Notes: a model not told the origin generated them from the sequence alone. A stretch of 32,585 nt of DNA from an uncultured Scytonema sp. (GCA_937873135.1 CALMVQ010000360.1:1-32585); one strand, 5' to 3'. Shown: positions 6,734-15,804, counted from the first letter of the stretch. Translations and numbers: made by a program.

Positions 6734-9700
6734 ATGATATCTCTTTTCCAAATTGCAGATCGACAAATTTTGGCAGCCGCTCTGCTAGACCATCCGTTGA
6801 TTAAAGATTGTGTGATACTGGTTCGGGAAGGAGAAAGTTCCAGACAAGAACTAGTTGCCTATGTAGTCACATCCGGGGCATTATCCTTGGAGCAGCTACA
6901 ATCGCACTTTTCAGCAGTGCTAAGTGCACCTATTCCGAGTGCCTATGTTTTGGTATCTACTATACCCCTCACCAAAGAAGGGCAGGTAGACGAACAGGCT
7001 TTAGTGGAACTGGAAGTCATCGACTCAGACTTAGTACACCGATGGGAAGAACAGCTATGCTCGCAGCCAGAAGTCGAACAGGTAGCTGTAATGGTTCAAG
7101 AGTATACAGAAAAAATCCCACCACTGCATCTTCAGGATTTGCTTCCCAACCGGATTGCTAATGGCAGCACGCTTCATTCCACCAAAATTGTTCCTCCTCG
7201 CACTCATTCGTCAGACGCAATTGCTATCAGTCATGGTGAACCGCTGAAATTCGCAACAGATGATCCAAAAAATCTTGCACAAGTGCTGCAGAGATCTGTA
7301 ACCCAAGGATCGCGAGGGATTGTTTACATCCACTCTGACGGTTCCGAAACTCATCAATCTTATCAGGCTTTGCTTGAAGAAGCACAAAGGCTCCTAGCAG
7401 GTTTAAGAAAACTCGGCCTTATGGCTCAAGATAAAGTCATTTTCCAGTTAGACTCATATCAAGACTTCTTGACGGCTTTCTGGGGCTGTACTTTGGGAGG
7501 CTTTGTCCCAGTACCGATAACAATAGCATCTAACTACAGCGATCCATCTGATAGTAACGTCAAAAAACTACAACATGCTTGGCAGGTTTTGGGAAAACCG
7601 ATAGTGCTGACGAATAACAGCATTGCCCCTCAACTTCTTGTCATGTCTAGTCAGGTGTACCAGGAATTTCAAGTTGAGACAATCGAGAACTTGCGATTGC
7701 ACAACTCAGATCGAAATTGCCATCTCTCCCAACCAGATGATTTAGCATTGTTATTGCTGACTTCGGGTAGCACTGGTACGCCCAAGGCAGTAATGCTGAC
7801 GCATAGCAATATCATCAGCAGTGTGGCAGGTACGTGCATGATGAATAATTTTACCAGTCAAGATATCTCGTTGAACTGGCTACCTCTGGATCATCCTGGT
7901 CCTTTGATTCGGTGTGTCATCAGATGTATCTTTTTAGGATGCCAGCAGATTCATGCTCCGACTGCAGTTGTTTTGCAAGATATTCTGAAATGGCTCGATT
8001 GGTGCGATCGCTATCGAGTGACGACGACTTGGGCACCCAATTTTGCGTTTGCTTTGCTCTTGCGTCGCGTTGTGGAAATCGAGCAGGGGCAGTGGGATTT
8101 ATCTTCCATCAAATCTTTTCTCAATACTGCTGAGCCGATTGTTCCTCAAACAGCAGGCAGGGTACTACAGCTGCTTTCTCCTCACTCTTTAGTAGCTTCG
8201 GCCATGCATTCTTCTTGGGGTATGGCTGAAACCTCATCAGGTGTTACTTTCTCAAACAGATATTTGTTCGACTCCTCAACATCGGAAGATGCTTCCTTTG
8301 TCGAGTTAGGCTCCCCCATTCCTGGAATTTCCCTTCGCATCGTGAACGACAATCAGGAAATTGTCAACGAGCAAATGATCGGCTATCTGCAAGTCAAAGG
8401 TTCTACAGTCACATCTGGTTATTATCAAAATCCCGAATTAAACCAAGAAGTCTTCACTGAGGATGGTTGGTTTAATACAGGGGATTTGGGATTTCTGGAG
8501 AACGGGCGTCTAACGATTACAGGTCGAACAAAAAATATTATCATCATCAACGGTGTCAATTACTACTCTCATGAAATTGAAGCGGTGGTGGAAGCTGTTG
8601 CAGGAGTAGAGGTGTCTTACACAGCAGCCTTTGCGACTCGTAAATTCAGTAGCAATACTGATGAATTGACAATCGTTTTGCATACCTCGATTGCTGAAGA
8701 AAATCGCTTAGTAAAACTACTCAAAGAGATTCGCCAGAACGTTGTCAGCAAGATGGGCATAAGACCAGCTTACTTGATTCCCGTTGAGAAAGACGCAATA
8801 CCTAAAACCTCAATTGGCAAAATTCAGCACGCGCAACTAAAAAAGAGCTTTGAAGCAGGTGAGTTTGATGTTATACTCAAACAAGTTGATATTTTGCTAG
8901 GCAATAACAATACTCTTCCAGATTGGTTTTACCGCCAAATATGGCGACGGAAAGAAATAGCAAGTTTAGACACTCAGCCAAAGACGGGTCTGACTTTGGT
9001 ATTTTTGGACTCCTTAAGTTTAGGGGAGTATCTGTGCGCTAAGCTAAGCCAGCCTTGTGTTTGTGTTGAGGCAGGCTCAGACTTTGCTAAATTATCGAAC
9101 GATCACTATCGCATCGCTCCGGAAAACCCCGAACACTATCAACAACTGCTAGATTCGGTGGCAAGAGAAAATCTTCCAATTGCACAAATCTTGCATTTGT
9201 GGACTTATGACAAGTATACTGAAGAATCTAGTTTGTCAGAGTTAAAGCAAGCACAACAGCGAGGAGTTTACAGTCTAGTTTTCTTAGTTCAGGCATTAGC
9301 TCTTCAAGGTTCGGATACGCCAGTTCGACTCCAAGTGATTGCCAGCTACAGCCAGGTTACCTCAACGGAAGAAAAGGTAGCAGCCGTGCGATCATCTATC
9401 ATCGGAGTTGTCAAAACAATTCCGCAGGAAATGACGTGGTTGGATTGTCGCCATCTCGACTTATCGGTGCAAGAGAACGAAGTTAATGCAGCATACATTC
9501 TTCAAGAACTCCAAGTCATTGACAAAGAGCAAGAAGTCGTCTACCGTAACGGGCAGCGTCTGGTTTCTCGCTTAGAGAAAGCGGACTTTATCAAAGAAGA
9601 AAAGCGAGATTTTCCCATCGTTGAAGGCGGAATGTATCTTGTTACTGGCGGGCTGGGAGGTATTGGCTCAGAAATAGCCAAGTATCTGCTACAGCAATTC

Positions 9701-11719
9701 AAGGTGCGGTTACTATTGGTGGGTAGAACTTCCCTGCCTGAAAGAAATACGTGGGATGATGTCCAACCAGAGGCATCTGTAACAGAGCGAATTAAAACTT
9801 ATCTGTCCTTAGAGCAATTGGCAGGAGCGATCGCTTATGAGGCGGTAGATATTTGCAATTTGAGTCAGTTGCAGCAAGTGGTGGAGAAGGTTTGCCGTAA
9901 CTGGCAATGCGAGCTAGATGGTGTGATTCATCTAGCAGGAACGATTGAGACACGCCTATTACTGGAGGAAACGCCAGAAAGCTTTGCCACAACACTGCAT
10001 CCAAAAGTGGAGGGTACGTGGGTTTTGCATAAACTGATCGAAAACCAGCCAAATCGCCTTTTCATCAGCTTTTCTTCGGTAAACGGTTTCTTTGGACGTA
10101 TGGCAGCAGGAGCCTACTCGGTTGCTAACCGATTCTTAGATTCTTTTTCCCAATCCCGGCAAAATTTGGGTTCGTTGCACTATTGCTTTGCTTGGAGTAT
10201 GTGGGATGAAAGGGGATTGAGTCGCAATTACCAGATGAAAGACTTAAACCGCGCTAGAGGTTACTCGATTATCTCGCATGAAGAAGGACTGCATTCCTTC
10301 TTGGCGGGTTTGTATTGCCAGCCTGGAAACCTGCTGATAGGTTTGGATGGAAGTAAACAATACATTCAACAGTACCGGGAGATGGAAGTGCATTCCTCTC
10401 AGAGTTTATGTTCTTATTTCACGGCAAAAACCGCAGTCCCTGTCGAGCGGTTGCAATTGTCAGTGCGCGATCGCTTCGGAACTCCAAGCCGGATCGATTT
10501 TATGCAGCTTGAGGAAATGCCAATGACGGCGACAGGTGAAATTGATCGACAGCTAGTGGGGAAGCATCAGGATTCTGGAGCGCCGCTCGAGCGGGTGGCA
10601 GCAAGGAACGAGTTGGAACGCCAAATTGCTGAGATCTGGCAGCAAGTGTTTAACGTTCCGCAAGTGGGTATCCACGACAACTTCTTTGAACTAGGAGGGC
10701 ATTCTTTACTAGCCATACGTTTATTCGCAGAAATCGAGAAGAAATTTGACAAAAAACTTCCCCTAGCCACCCTCTTTCAATCAGGTACAGTAGAAGGTCT
10801 TGCTAACGTACTCACTCAAGAAGAATCAGCGACTAGTGATGGCATTTTGACATCAAAGGCTGAGAATAAATCAAAAAATGCTTGGTCATCCTTAGTGATC
10901 ATTCAACCCAATGGTTCAAAACCACCTTTATTCTGTATACACCCCCTTGGCGGAGAAGTTTTGTGTTACCGAGATTTATCATTGTATCTGGGCTCCGATC
11001 AACCAGTTTATGGGCTGCAACCAAAAGGTTTAGATGGAAAAGAGCCTCTTTATACTCGGTTTGAAGACATGGCATCACACTACATTCGCGAAATCCAGAC
11101 TCTTCAGCCCAATGGTCCTTATTTTCTGGCAGGTTACTCTCTTGGAGGTATGATTGCCTTTGAGATGGCTCAGCAACTCCACAGACAAGGTGAGCAAGTT
11201 GGTCTTTTGGCTATGTTTGATAGTGTTCGTCCGGGTTATAGCAAGCGGTTGCCATTTTTTATCCGAACTTTCATGCATTTGTATAAAATACTACAAGAAG
11301 AACCTGCTTATTTTTGGCAAAAGACTGCGGGTTGGTGGAAGCATGGCAAGTTCCTTCTCAAACAGAGATACGAGCGTTACTTAAATGTCCCTCCTCCTGT
11401 AGTAGATGAGACACAGTCTCTATCAGGAATTGAGATGTACGTCAAAGTCGAACAGACTCATCTACAAGCGATGAAAGAGTATATTTTCCAAGCCTATCTA
11501 GGTAAAATTACTCTGTTACGAACTAGCGATCAAACCCGCAGTCATGATGCTGTAGGTATGCAATACGATCCTCAATTAGGTTGGGGCGATATCAGTCATG
11601 GAGGTTTAGAGATCCATCATATTTCTGGCCCTCACATGTATGTGCTTGAAAAACCCCATGTCAGGGGGTTGGCAGAAAAATTGCAGGGCTGTTTAGAAAA
11701 GGCGTATGCAAAAATATAG
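6734..11719 (+). CDS. NRPS/PKS-like synthetase: A - KR - partial A subdomain - carrier - thioesterase
   Basis: A 1661-residue single-module enzyme starting at the ATG at 6734; a GTG at 6578 would add 52 residues from a MITE. Residues 1-150 resemble A-domain C-terminal subdomains (HPLIKDCVILVRE...LVAYVV). The adenylation domain (about 190-700) has LLLTSGSTGTPKAVMLTHSN near 340, WGMAETSSGV, WFNTGDLG and an A10-like IPKTSIGKIQ near 690. Its WAPNFAF and QQIHAPTAVVLQD blocks resemble McyG-type loading domains. A ketoreductase structural half begins near 732 (FYRQIWRRKE). The NADPH motif TGGLGGIG is near 970, and the catalytic residues Ser1115, Tyr1128 and Asn1132 are present. A second A10-like segment, EMPMTATGEIDRQL, lies near 1262. 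The carrier serine is Ser1324 (FELGGHSLL). The thioesterase has GYSLGG (Ser1469) and a C-terminal SGPH. No condensation, ketosynthase or acyltransferase domain is present. The enzyme probably activates an acid without an alpha-amine, reduces it on the carrier and releases it. The product is unknown. Confidence 0.9.
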   Translation: MISLFQIADRQILAAALLDHPLIKDCVILVREGESSRQELVAYVVTSGALSLEQLQSHFSAVLSAPIPSAYVLVSTIPLTKEGQVDEQALVELEVIDSDLVHRWEEQLCSQPEVEQVAVMVQEYTEKIPPLHLQDLLPNRIANGSTLHSTKIVPPRTHSSDAIAISHGEPLKFATDDPKNLAQVLQRSVTQGSRGIVYIHSDGSETHQSYQALLEEAQRLLAGLRKLGLMAQDKVIFQLDSYQDFLTAFWGCTLGGFVPVPITIASNYSDPSDSNVKKLQHAWQVLGKPIVLTNNSIAPQLLVMSSQVYQEFQVETIENLRLHNSDRNCHLSQPDDLALLLLTSGSTGTPKAVMLTHSNIISSVAGTCMMNNFTSQDISLNWLPLDHPGPLIRCVIRCIFLGCQQIHAPTAVVLQDILKWLDWCDRYRVTTTWAPNFAFALLLRRVVEIEQGQWDLSSIKSFLNTAEPIVPQTAGRVLQLLSPHSLVASAMHSSWGMAETSSGVTFSNRYLFDSSTSEDASFVELGSPIPGISLRIVNDNQEIVNEQMIGYLQVKGSTVTSGYYQNPELNQEVFTEDGWFNTGDLGFLENGRLTITGRTKNIIIINGVNYYSHEIEAVVEAVAGVEVSYTAAFATRKFSSNTDELTIVLHTSIAEENRLVKLLKEIRQNVVSKMGIRPAYLIPVEKDAIPKTSIGKIQHAQLKKSFEAGEFDVILKQVDILLGNNNTLPDWFYRQIWRRKEIASLDTQPKTGLTLVFLDSLSLGEYLCAKLSQPCVCVEAGSDFAKLSNDHYRIAPENPEHYQQLLDSVARENLPIAQILHLWTYDKYTEESSLSELKQAQQRGVYSLVFLVQALALQGSDTPVRLQVIASYSQVTSTEEKVAAVRSSIIGVVKTIPQEMTWLDCRHLDLSVQENEVNAAYILQELQVIDKEQEVVYRNGQRLVSRLEKADFIKEEKRDFPIVEGGMYLVTGGLGGIGSEIAKYLLQQFKVRLLLVGRTSLPERNTWDDVQPEASVTERIKTYLSLEQLAGAIAYEAVDICNLSQLQQVVEKVCRNWQCELDGVIHLAGTIETRLLLEETPESFATTLHPKVEGTWVLHKLIENQPNRLFISFSSVNGFFGRMAAGAYSVANRFLDSFSQSRQNLGSLHYCFAWSMWDERGLSRNYQMKDLNRARGYSIISHEEGLHSFLAGLYCQPGNLLIGLDGSKQYIQQYREMEVHSSQSLCSYFTAKTAVPVERLQLSVRDRFGTPSRIDFMQLEEMPMTATGEIDRQLVGKHQDSGAPLERVAARNELERQIAEIWQQVFNVPQVGIHDNFFELGGHSLLAIRLFAEIEKKFDKKLPLATLFQSGTVEGLANVLTQEESATSDGILTSKAENKSKNAWSSLVIIQPNGSKPPLFCIHPLGGEVLCYRDLSLYLGSDQPVYGLQPKGLDGKEPLYTRFEDMASHYIREIQTLQPNGPYFLAGYSLGGMIAFEMAQQLHRQGEQVGLLAMFDSVRPGYSKRLPFFIRTFMHLYKILQEEPAYFWQKTAGWWKHGKFLLKQRYERYLNVPPPVVDETQSLSGIEMYVKVEQTHLQAMKEYIFQAYLGKITLLRTSDQTRSHDAVGMQYDPQLGWGDISHGGLEIHHISGPHMYVLEKPHVRGLAEKLQGCLEKAYAKI
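11693..11711 (+). repeat. 19-bp direct repeat, right copy
   Basis: An exact copy of 6310-6328, here encoding part of the C-terminal LEKAYAK of the synthetase. See the left copy. Confidence 0.85.
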
Positions 11720-11815
11720 ATCTGGTTATGCAATTACCAGTTGCTGAGGTAAACTGGCTAGCAAGGTCATGCAAATATTGCTTCTCCGGCTCTAGGATCT
11801 TGGGCATCACTCATA

Positions 11816-14101
11816 ATGGAACACTGGCAATTTCTCATACAGAAACAAGGCGATCGCTCTTGGCGTCTCCTGGAGTCGCCAAATGTGGAAATTATGGAAG
11901 GTAGGTATAGAGTTGTTGCTCGCTCCAACCATATCAGTACAGATGTGGAAGTGCGGGTTACTCACTATTCTCTAGAAGAAGTTCCACCCAAACGGCGAAT
12001 TCAGACGCGATCTCGTCGCACCAACATAGAAGGCTTAATGGCGGTGATTCCGTTTACTTACCTCCAGCCAGGAATTTGGGATTTGCGATGTAATGGTGAC
12101 TTAATGTCGGATCTTCTTGGTAAATCTTGGCAATACAGTGTCCATTTGCAAGTCTTATCGAACGTAGATTCACGTTACGTGAGAATTGATCACGAAGATG
12201 AAGAAACAACATTTTTCTCTGATGAATCAGAGACTTTTATTGAGGAACCGATTAACCCTGTCTGGTTGAAAGCAGACACAGCAGAGCAAATTTTAAAAAA
12301 CTTAATTGATTTAGCTTTACCAACACAACCTCTGTTAGATGATGAAATAACGGTTGAAAAACCTATCCCAGAGCCACCACTACTGCTAACCTTGGATCGG
12401 GAAACCTACTTTGCTCGTTGGGGACAAACTCTCATTGTCAGTGGGCGTGTGGATCTCAAACCAACCACTGAGCTAAATCTGGGTGAGATAGATTTTGAAA
12501 GCGTTTGTGCAGTCGAACTCAGAATAGAACTGCGTTCACCTCTGGGAGCAGAAAGATTAAGCCTAGTACGACAACCTTTACCAAAAAAGTCACTACCACT
12601 ACAAGTTGAAGCAAAAGTTGAGATTCCTGGTGAGTGTGAATCTAAGTTAATTTTGGGAGACATCAGTTTGTATGGCGCATTGGCAGATGCTAGTGAAGTC
12701 ATACTGCTAGCCAGCCACTGCTTCACAATTGCCGCAGATGTGATAGAACTGCTGGCTAGTAGCACAACAGAGCTAGATTCGCAGCGAGAAGAATCTGAGT
12801 CGCTTAAAACAACCGAAGCAGGAGAGACATTTGTACCTTTAAAGTTGGAACTTTTCAATCTGGTAAAGCAGACGAAAACAAGTCAGCCTCTTCACGTATC
12901 ATCTGAGAAATGTCTACCACCACTTATTGCTGGGCGATCGCTTAATAAATCAGCTTCACCTCAACTGCCTTCTGTAACTCAGAGCAAAAACCAAATCATG
13001 ACTACGACTGCTGTTATGTCAAAAGTCTCTGTACCAAAGCTTTTAGAGAAAAATGACATTATTTCCGCAGCTAGTCGAGTAGCAAGCACAAAAACAACTT
13101 TTCCATACCTAAAACGGCTCAAAGCTTTACCGTTTGACAATGAGGAAGGAAAACGTCATGCTTCAGCCTTGGAGCAAGAGAGTACATCTGAATTAGTGGA
13201 TAATAATGCACAACTCCAAGATGATTCGCTTGCAGTCGTTGTCTCGCCTAGTTCTGAATTAATCACAGACGATTCTCCATACTTGTCTCCTCTGATCCGG
13301 CAGTGGATGAACAGCCAAGGTTACTCCTTACTCGAACCCATTAATTTACGCTACCAAGACGACTATGATATTTATGCACTCAAAAGTCATGAAACGAGCG
13401 TAGAGCAGTCTATTGAGGACGCGGAGAGCTTGAAAAATCACGGAACGGATGATTTATTGGAACTGACAGATCGACCATTCGTGACATCTCATGAGGACAT
13501 AGAGATGTCGGAAAAAACTATAGATAGAGTAACAGATTTAACAAATGATTTATTGGAAGTAATAGATCGATCATCTGTAACAAAGTCTGCTGACTCGCCT
13601 CGCCGTAAAAGGGCAGCAGTGATTTCACCACAAGAAATTGTATTAGAAGATACTTTAAAAGAAGCGAAACCCAATACTATTCAGAACCGATCCTCCATTC
13701 AATTTGCTTCATCAGTCTCAGAGTTAGTCGCTTTAGAACCATTGCCAGTTCCACAACTGCATCTGCTAGAAGGTGAGCTAACCTCTGGAAAATCTGTTAT
13801 GGTGCGTGTATTGCTTGCAGAAGAGCGTCCTCAAGTTGCTGTGAAGTTTTGGGTTGAGGATTGCCAAACCCGCTGGTTGCTTGATGGCCCGCATTTGTTG
13901 ACAAATTTGTTACCTAACTTCAAGGGAGGGTTGGAAGTTATGGCTTACATCAACGTTCCTTTTGGGTGTTTGGAAATTCGTGTAGAGGCGATCGCCATCA
14001 ACATGGCAACCCAACTTGAAAGTCACAAAGTCTCGCTCCACCGGACTGTAATTCCTCCTGACTTACCAACTTTACAGCTAGATGAACTACTGGGTATTTG
14101 A
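11816..14101 (+). CDS. Large protein of unknown function beside the synthetase
   Basis: A 761-residue protein I do not recognise. It has no signal peptide and no membrane span, so it is probably cytoplasmic. The N-terminal part (about 1-115) is beta-rich with WRLLESPNVEIMEGRYRVVARS and ends in YLQPGIWDLRCNGD. About 195-315 contains LLLTLDRETYFARWGQTLIVSGRV, which resembles an Ig-like sandwich. A low-complexity, Ser/Glu-rich linker (about 320-640) follows and holds a short internal duplication (DDLLELTDR... and NDLLEVIDR...). The C-terminus (about 655-760) is again beta-rich (GKSVMVRVLLAEERPQVAVKFWVEDCQTRWLLDGP). It starts at ATG, 96 bases after the synthetase stop codon, with no terminator between, so co-transcription is possible. 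I recall proteins of this general form in cyanobacteria, without a function. Confidence 0.85.
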   Translation: MEHWQFLIQKQGDRSWRLLESPNVEIMEGRYRVVARSNHISTDVEVRVTHYSLEEVPPKRRIQTRSRRTNIEGLMAVIPFTYLQPGIWDLRCNGDLMSDLLGKSWQYSVHLQVLSNVDSRYVRIDHEDEETTFFSDESETFIEEPINPVWLKADTAEQILKNLIDLALPTQPLLDDEITVEKPIPEPPLLLTLDRETYFARWGQTLIVSGRVDLKPTTELNLGEIDFESVCAVELRIELRSPLGAERLSLVRQPLPKKSLPLQVEAKVEIPGECESKLILGDISLYGALADASEVILLASHCFTIAADVIELLASSTTELDSQREESESLKTTEAGETFVPLKLELFNLVKQTKTSQPLHVSSEKCLPPLIAGRSLNKSASPQLPSVTQSKNQIMTTTAVMSKVSVPKLLEKNDIISAASRVASTKTTFPYLKRLKALPFDNEEGKRHASALEQESTSELVDNNAQLQDDSLAVVVSPSSELITDDSPYLSPLIRQWMNSQGYSLLEPINLRYQDDYDIYALKSHETSVEQSIEDAESLKNHGTDDLLELTDRPFVTSHEDIEMSEKTIDRVTDLTNDLLEVIDRSSVTKSADSPRRKRAAVISPQEIVLEDTLKEAKPNTIQNRSSIQFASSVSELVALEPLPVPQLHLLEGELTSGKSVMVRVLLAEERPQVAVKFWVEDCQTRWLLDGPHLLTNLLPNFKGGLEVMAYINVPFGCLEIRVEAIAINMATQLESHKVSLHRTVIPPDLPTLQLDELLGI

Positions 14102-14158
14102 GCAAATAAAGAGTTAAGTCGGTTGGGCAAAAAAAACCTAATTATGTAAAGAAATCTT

Positions 14159-14204
14159 GAGATGATGTGAAACCTACTAACAACTAACCATGTTTCAGCA
14201 TCTC
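14159..14204. other. Hairpin after the 761-residue gene
   Basis: GAGATGATGTGAAAC and GTTTCAGCATCTC can pair, with bulges, around an 18-nt loop. There is no T-tract, so it is not a classic intrinsic terminator. It could be an RNA stability element between the upstream gene and psaI. Confidence 0.35.
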
Positions 14205-14370
14205 GTGCGGATAGAATATTCAGTTCGGAAGACGATCTGCCAATGTAACGTTTTGTTTCTTCATGCCCACTTACCCACTGTGTTAAAAATCTGAAATAAT
14301 TGTCAAAACTATGCCGAATTTACAGTAAGCTCATCTTGAATTGTTATGTAGTTTAAGAGGAACCTCGTTT

Positions 14371-14481
14371 ATGTCAGCTTCATTTTTGCCTTCGATTTTA
14401 GTTCCCTGTATTGGTTACCTTGTTCCAGCAGTAACATTCGCGTTTATGTTGTTATACATTGAACGCGACGATATCGCTTAA
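14371..14481 (+). CDS. psaI: Photosystem I subunit VIII PsaI
   Basis: A 36-residue one-span thylakoid protein, found by direct reading. It has a SFLPSILVP start, a central hydrophobic helix (GYLVPAVTFAFMLLYI) and the IERDD end typical of PsaI. In cyanobacteria PsaI helps PsaL bind and so supports photosystem I trimers. AGAGGAA at 14356-14362 gives a binding site with 8-bp spacing to the ATG. A strong terminator follows, so the gene is probably monocistronic. Confidence 0.9.
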   Translation: MSASFLPSILVPCIGYLVPAVTFAFMLLYIERDDIA

Positions 14482-14515
14482 AAATTAACAATCAATCAGG
14501 CATAATTTATAGTCC

Positions 14516-14550
14516 AAACCGCCTATCTCATAGGAATAGGCGGTTTTTTT
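14516..14550 (+). terminator. Intrinsic terminator of psaI
   Basis: AACCGCCTAT pairs perfectly with ATAGGCGGTT around a 9-nt loop, followed by TTTTTTT. It ends the psaI transcript 35 bases after the stop codon. Confidence 0.92.
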
Positions 14551-14885
14551 ATACTAGATTTCTAAACCATTCTTCAAATGTCGTGCTCAGTTACATATGA
14601 CTAATTGCGCGGCTAATTATTATTTTCGCCCTTCAATTTACTAGTAAACATTTAGCCTATTAGACATCACTTGTCAGCTAGTAAAACCTGTCACAGATCG
14701 GATTCTGTTACCTATGTTTACCAATTTCCTTTCATCGCTAACCACTGATAATGGAAAGAGAGTCCAATTTTTAAGGAACACTCCTACAAGGGAAGGATAA
14801 CTCCTACTTGGTACGAGCATCACAACGAAGGGCTGAATGCTTAACATTAACAATTAGCTGTTGGGGTAATCAGAGCAAGCCAGTC
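14551..14885. other. Spacer between psaI and psbJ (convergent)
   Basis: 335 bases with no gene recognised on either strand. ACTCCTAC occurs twice near 14780-14810. I see no good terminator for the psbEFLJ operon, whose 3' end points into this spacer. Confidence 0.5.
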
Positions 14886-15005
14886 TTAGATGGAAGAACC
14901 GAGTCCGGCATAAGCTCCATAAAAGAAGATGCCTAAAACGGTAATTACACCTAATCCGGCGATTGTAGCTACTATCCACAGGGGAATTCTTCCACTTCCA
15001 GACAC
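14886..15005 (-). CDS. psbJ: Photosystem II protein PsbJ
   Basis: A 39-residue one-span protein read from a GTG start. It has [35 protein letters not shown], given here in two parts: the N-terminal GSGRIPLW and the C-terminal [13 protein letters not shown] are both diagnostic. GGAGGA lies about 11 bases upstream of the GTG and no ATG is available. PsbJ acts near cytochrome b559 and the quinone exchange channel. It is the last gene of the psbE-F-L-J operon. Confidence 0.95.
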   Translation of the reverse strand: MSGSGRIPLWIVATIAGLGVITVLGIFFYGAYAGLGSSI

Positions 15006-15080
15006 AGTTTTTTTATCCTCCGTTAATCAAAAATCAGCAATGCAGGTTAAATACAAAACGATTTATACCAGTCGTTCTAG

Positions 15081-15200
15081 TTAGTTAAAGAAATAACTGG
15101 AAAACAGAATACCCAGAACGAAAATGAGTAGTAATCCCAGATAAAGAGAAGTTCGGTTGAGTTCAACCGGCTGCCTATTGGGATTTGGCGATCTATCCAT
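15081..15200 (-). CDS. psbL: Photosystem II protein PsbL
   Basis: A 39-residue one-span protein. The N-terminus [15 protein letters not shown] and the C-terminus LFSSYFFN are hallmarks of PsbL, which sits at the photosystem II dimer interface and supports QA function. Its binding site AGGAGA overlaps the psbF stop codon (TAGGAGA), so translation is probably coupled. Confidence 0.96.
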   Translation of the reverse strand: MDRSPNPNRQPVELNRTSLYLGLLLIFVLGILFSSYFFN

Positions 15201-15209
15201 GAATTTCTC

Positions 15210-15347
15210 CTACCGTTGAATAAACTGCATTGAGGCGATCGCACCCAAAAAGAAGACTGTTGGTACGGCTAGAGTGTGAACTGCCAGCCATCTTACCGTA
15301 AAAATCGGGTACGTAACTGGTTGATTAATCTTATTGCTACTAGTCAT
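15210..15347 (-). CDS. psbF: Cytochrome b559 beta subunit PsbF
   Basis: A 45-residue one-span protein with [18 protein letters not shown], where His24 is the haem ligand, and the C-terminal ASMQFIQR. With PsbE it forms the haem-binding cytochrome b559 of photosystem II. It starts 9 bases after the psbE stop codon and runs into psbL with no real gap. Confidence 0.97.
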   Translation of the reverse strand: MTSSNKINQPVTYPIFTVRWLAVHTLAVPTVFFLGAIASMQFIQR

Positions 15348-15356
15348 GATTTCAAA

Positions 15357-15608
15357 CTAATTTCCGCTACTAAATTGCTTAACTTGTTCTTTTGCGTCAA
15401 AGCGGTCCTTCACGATGGGCAATTGCTGCCGTGTTTGCGTGTAATAGTCATCTGGGCGGGGTGTACCAAATACATCATAAGCCAGTCCAGTGCTGACAAA
15501 TAGCCAACCTGCGATAAACAAAGCTGGAATGGTGATGCTGTGAATCACCCAGTAACGAACGCTGGTAATAATGTCCGAAAATGGACGTTCTCCAGTGGTA
15601 CCTGACAT
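15357..15608 (-). CDS. psbE: Cytochrome b559 alpha subunit PsbE
   Basis: An 83-residue protein of normal length. [19 protein letters not shown] begins the membrane helix, with His23 as haem ligand, then [21 protein letters not shown]. The lumenal tail contains RPDDYY and a C-terminal KEQVKQF. It is the first gene of the psbE-F-L-J cluster, which nucleates photosystem II reaction-centre assembly on PsbD. A 196-bp spacer separates it from ycf48, so an own promoter is likely. Confidence 0.98.
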   Translation of the reverse strand: MSGTTGERPFSDIITSVRYWVIHSITIPALFIAGWLFVSTGLAYDVFGTPRPDDYYTQTRQQLPIVKDRFDAKEQVKQFSSGN

Positions 15609-15804
15609 TTATATCCCTACCTTCTCAAAGATTGTTATTGAGTTTATTATCCTACAAAGTTTAGAAATAGTTACAAGTTGCAACTTGTTTCTCAGAAATC
15701 GAGATCAATACTTAACATTTGGTGATTTGATTTCGACTGCCCAGTTTCTTCCACCGATGAACACCGAACGGAAGTCCCATACCATCGATGAATTAACGGT
15801 TACC

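Noticed and set aside
12406-12858. 150-codon minus-strand frame inside the 761-residue gene
   Set aside because: Serine-rich shadow of the sense gene with no motif.
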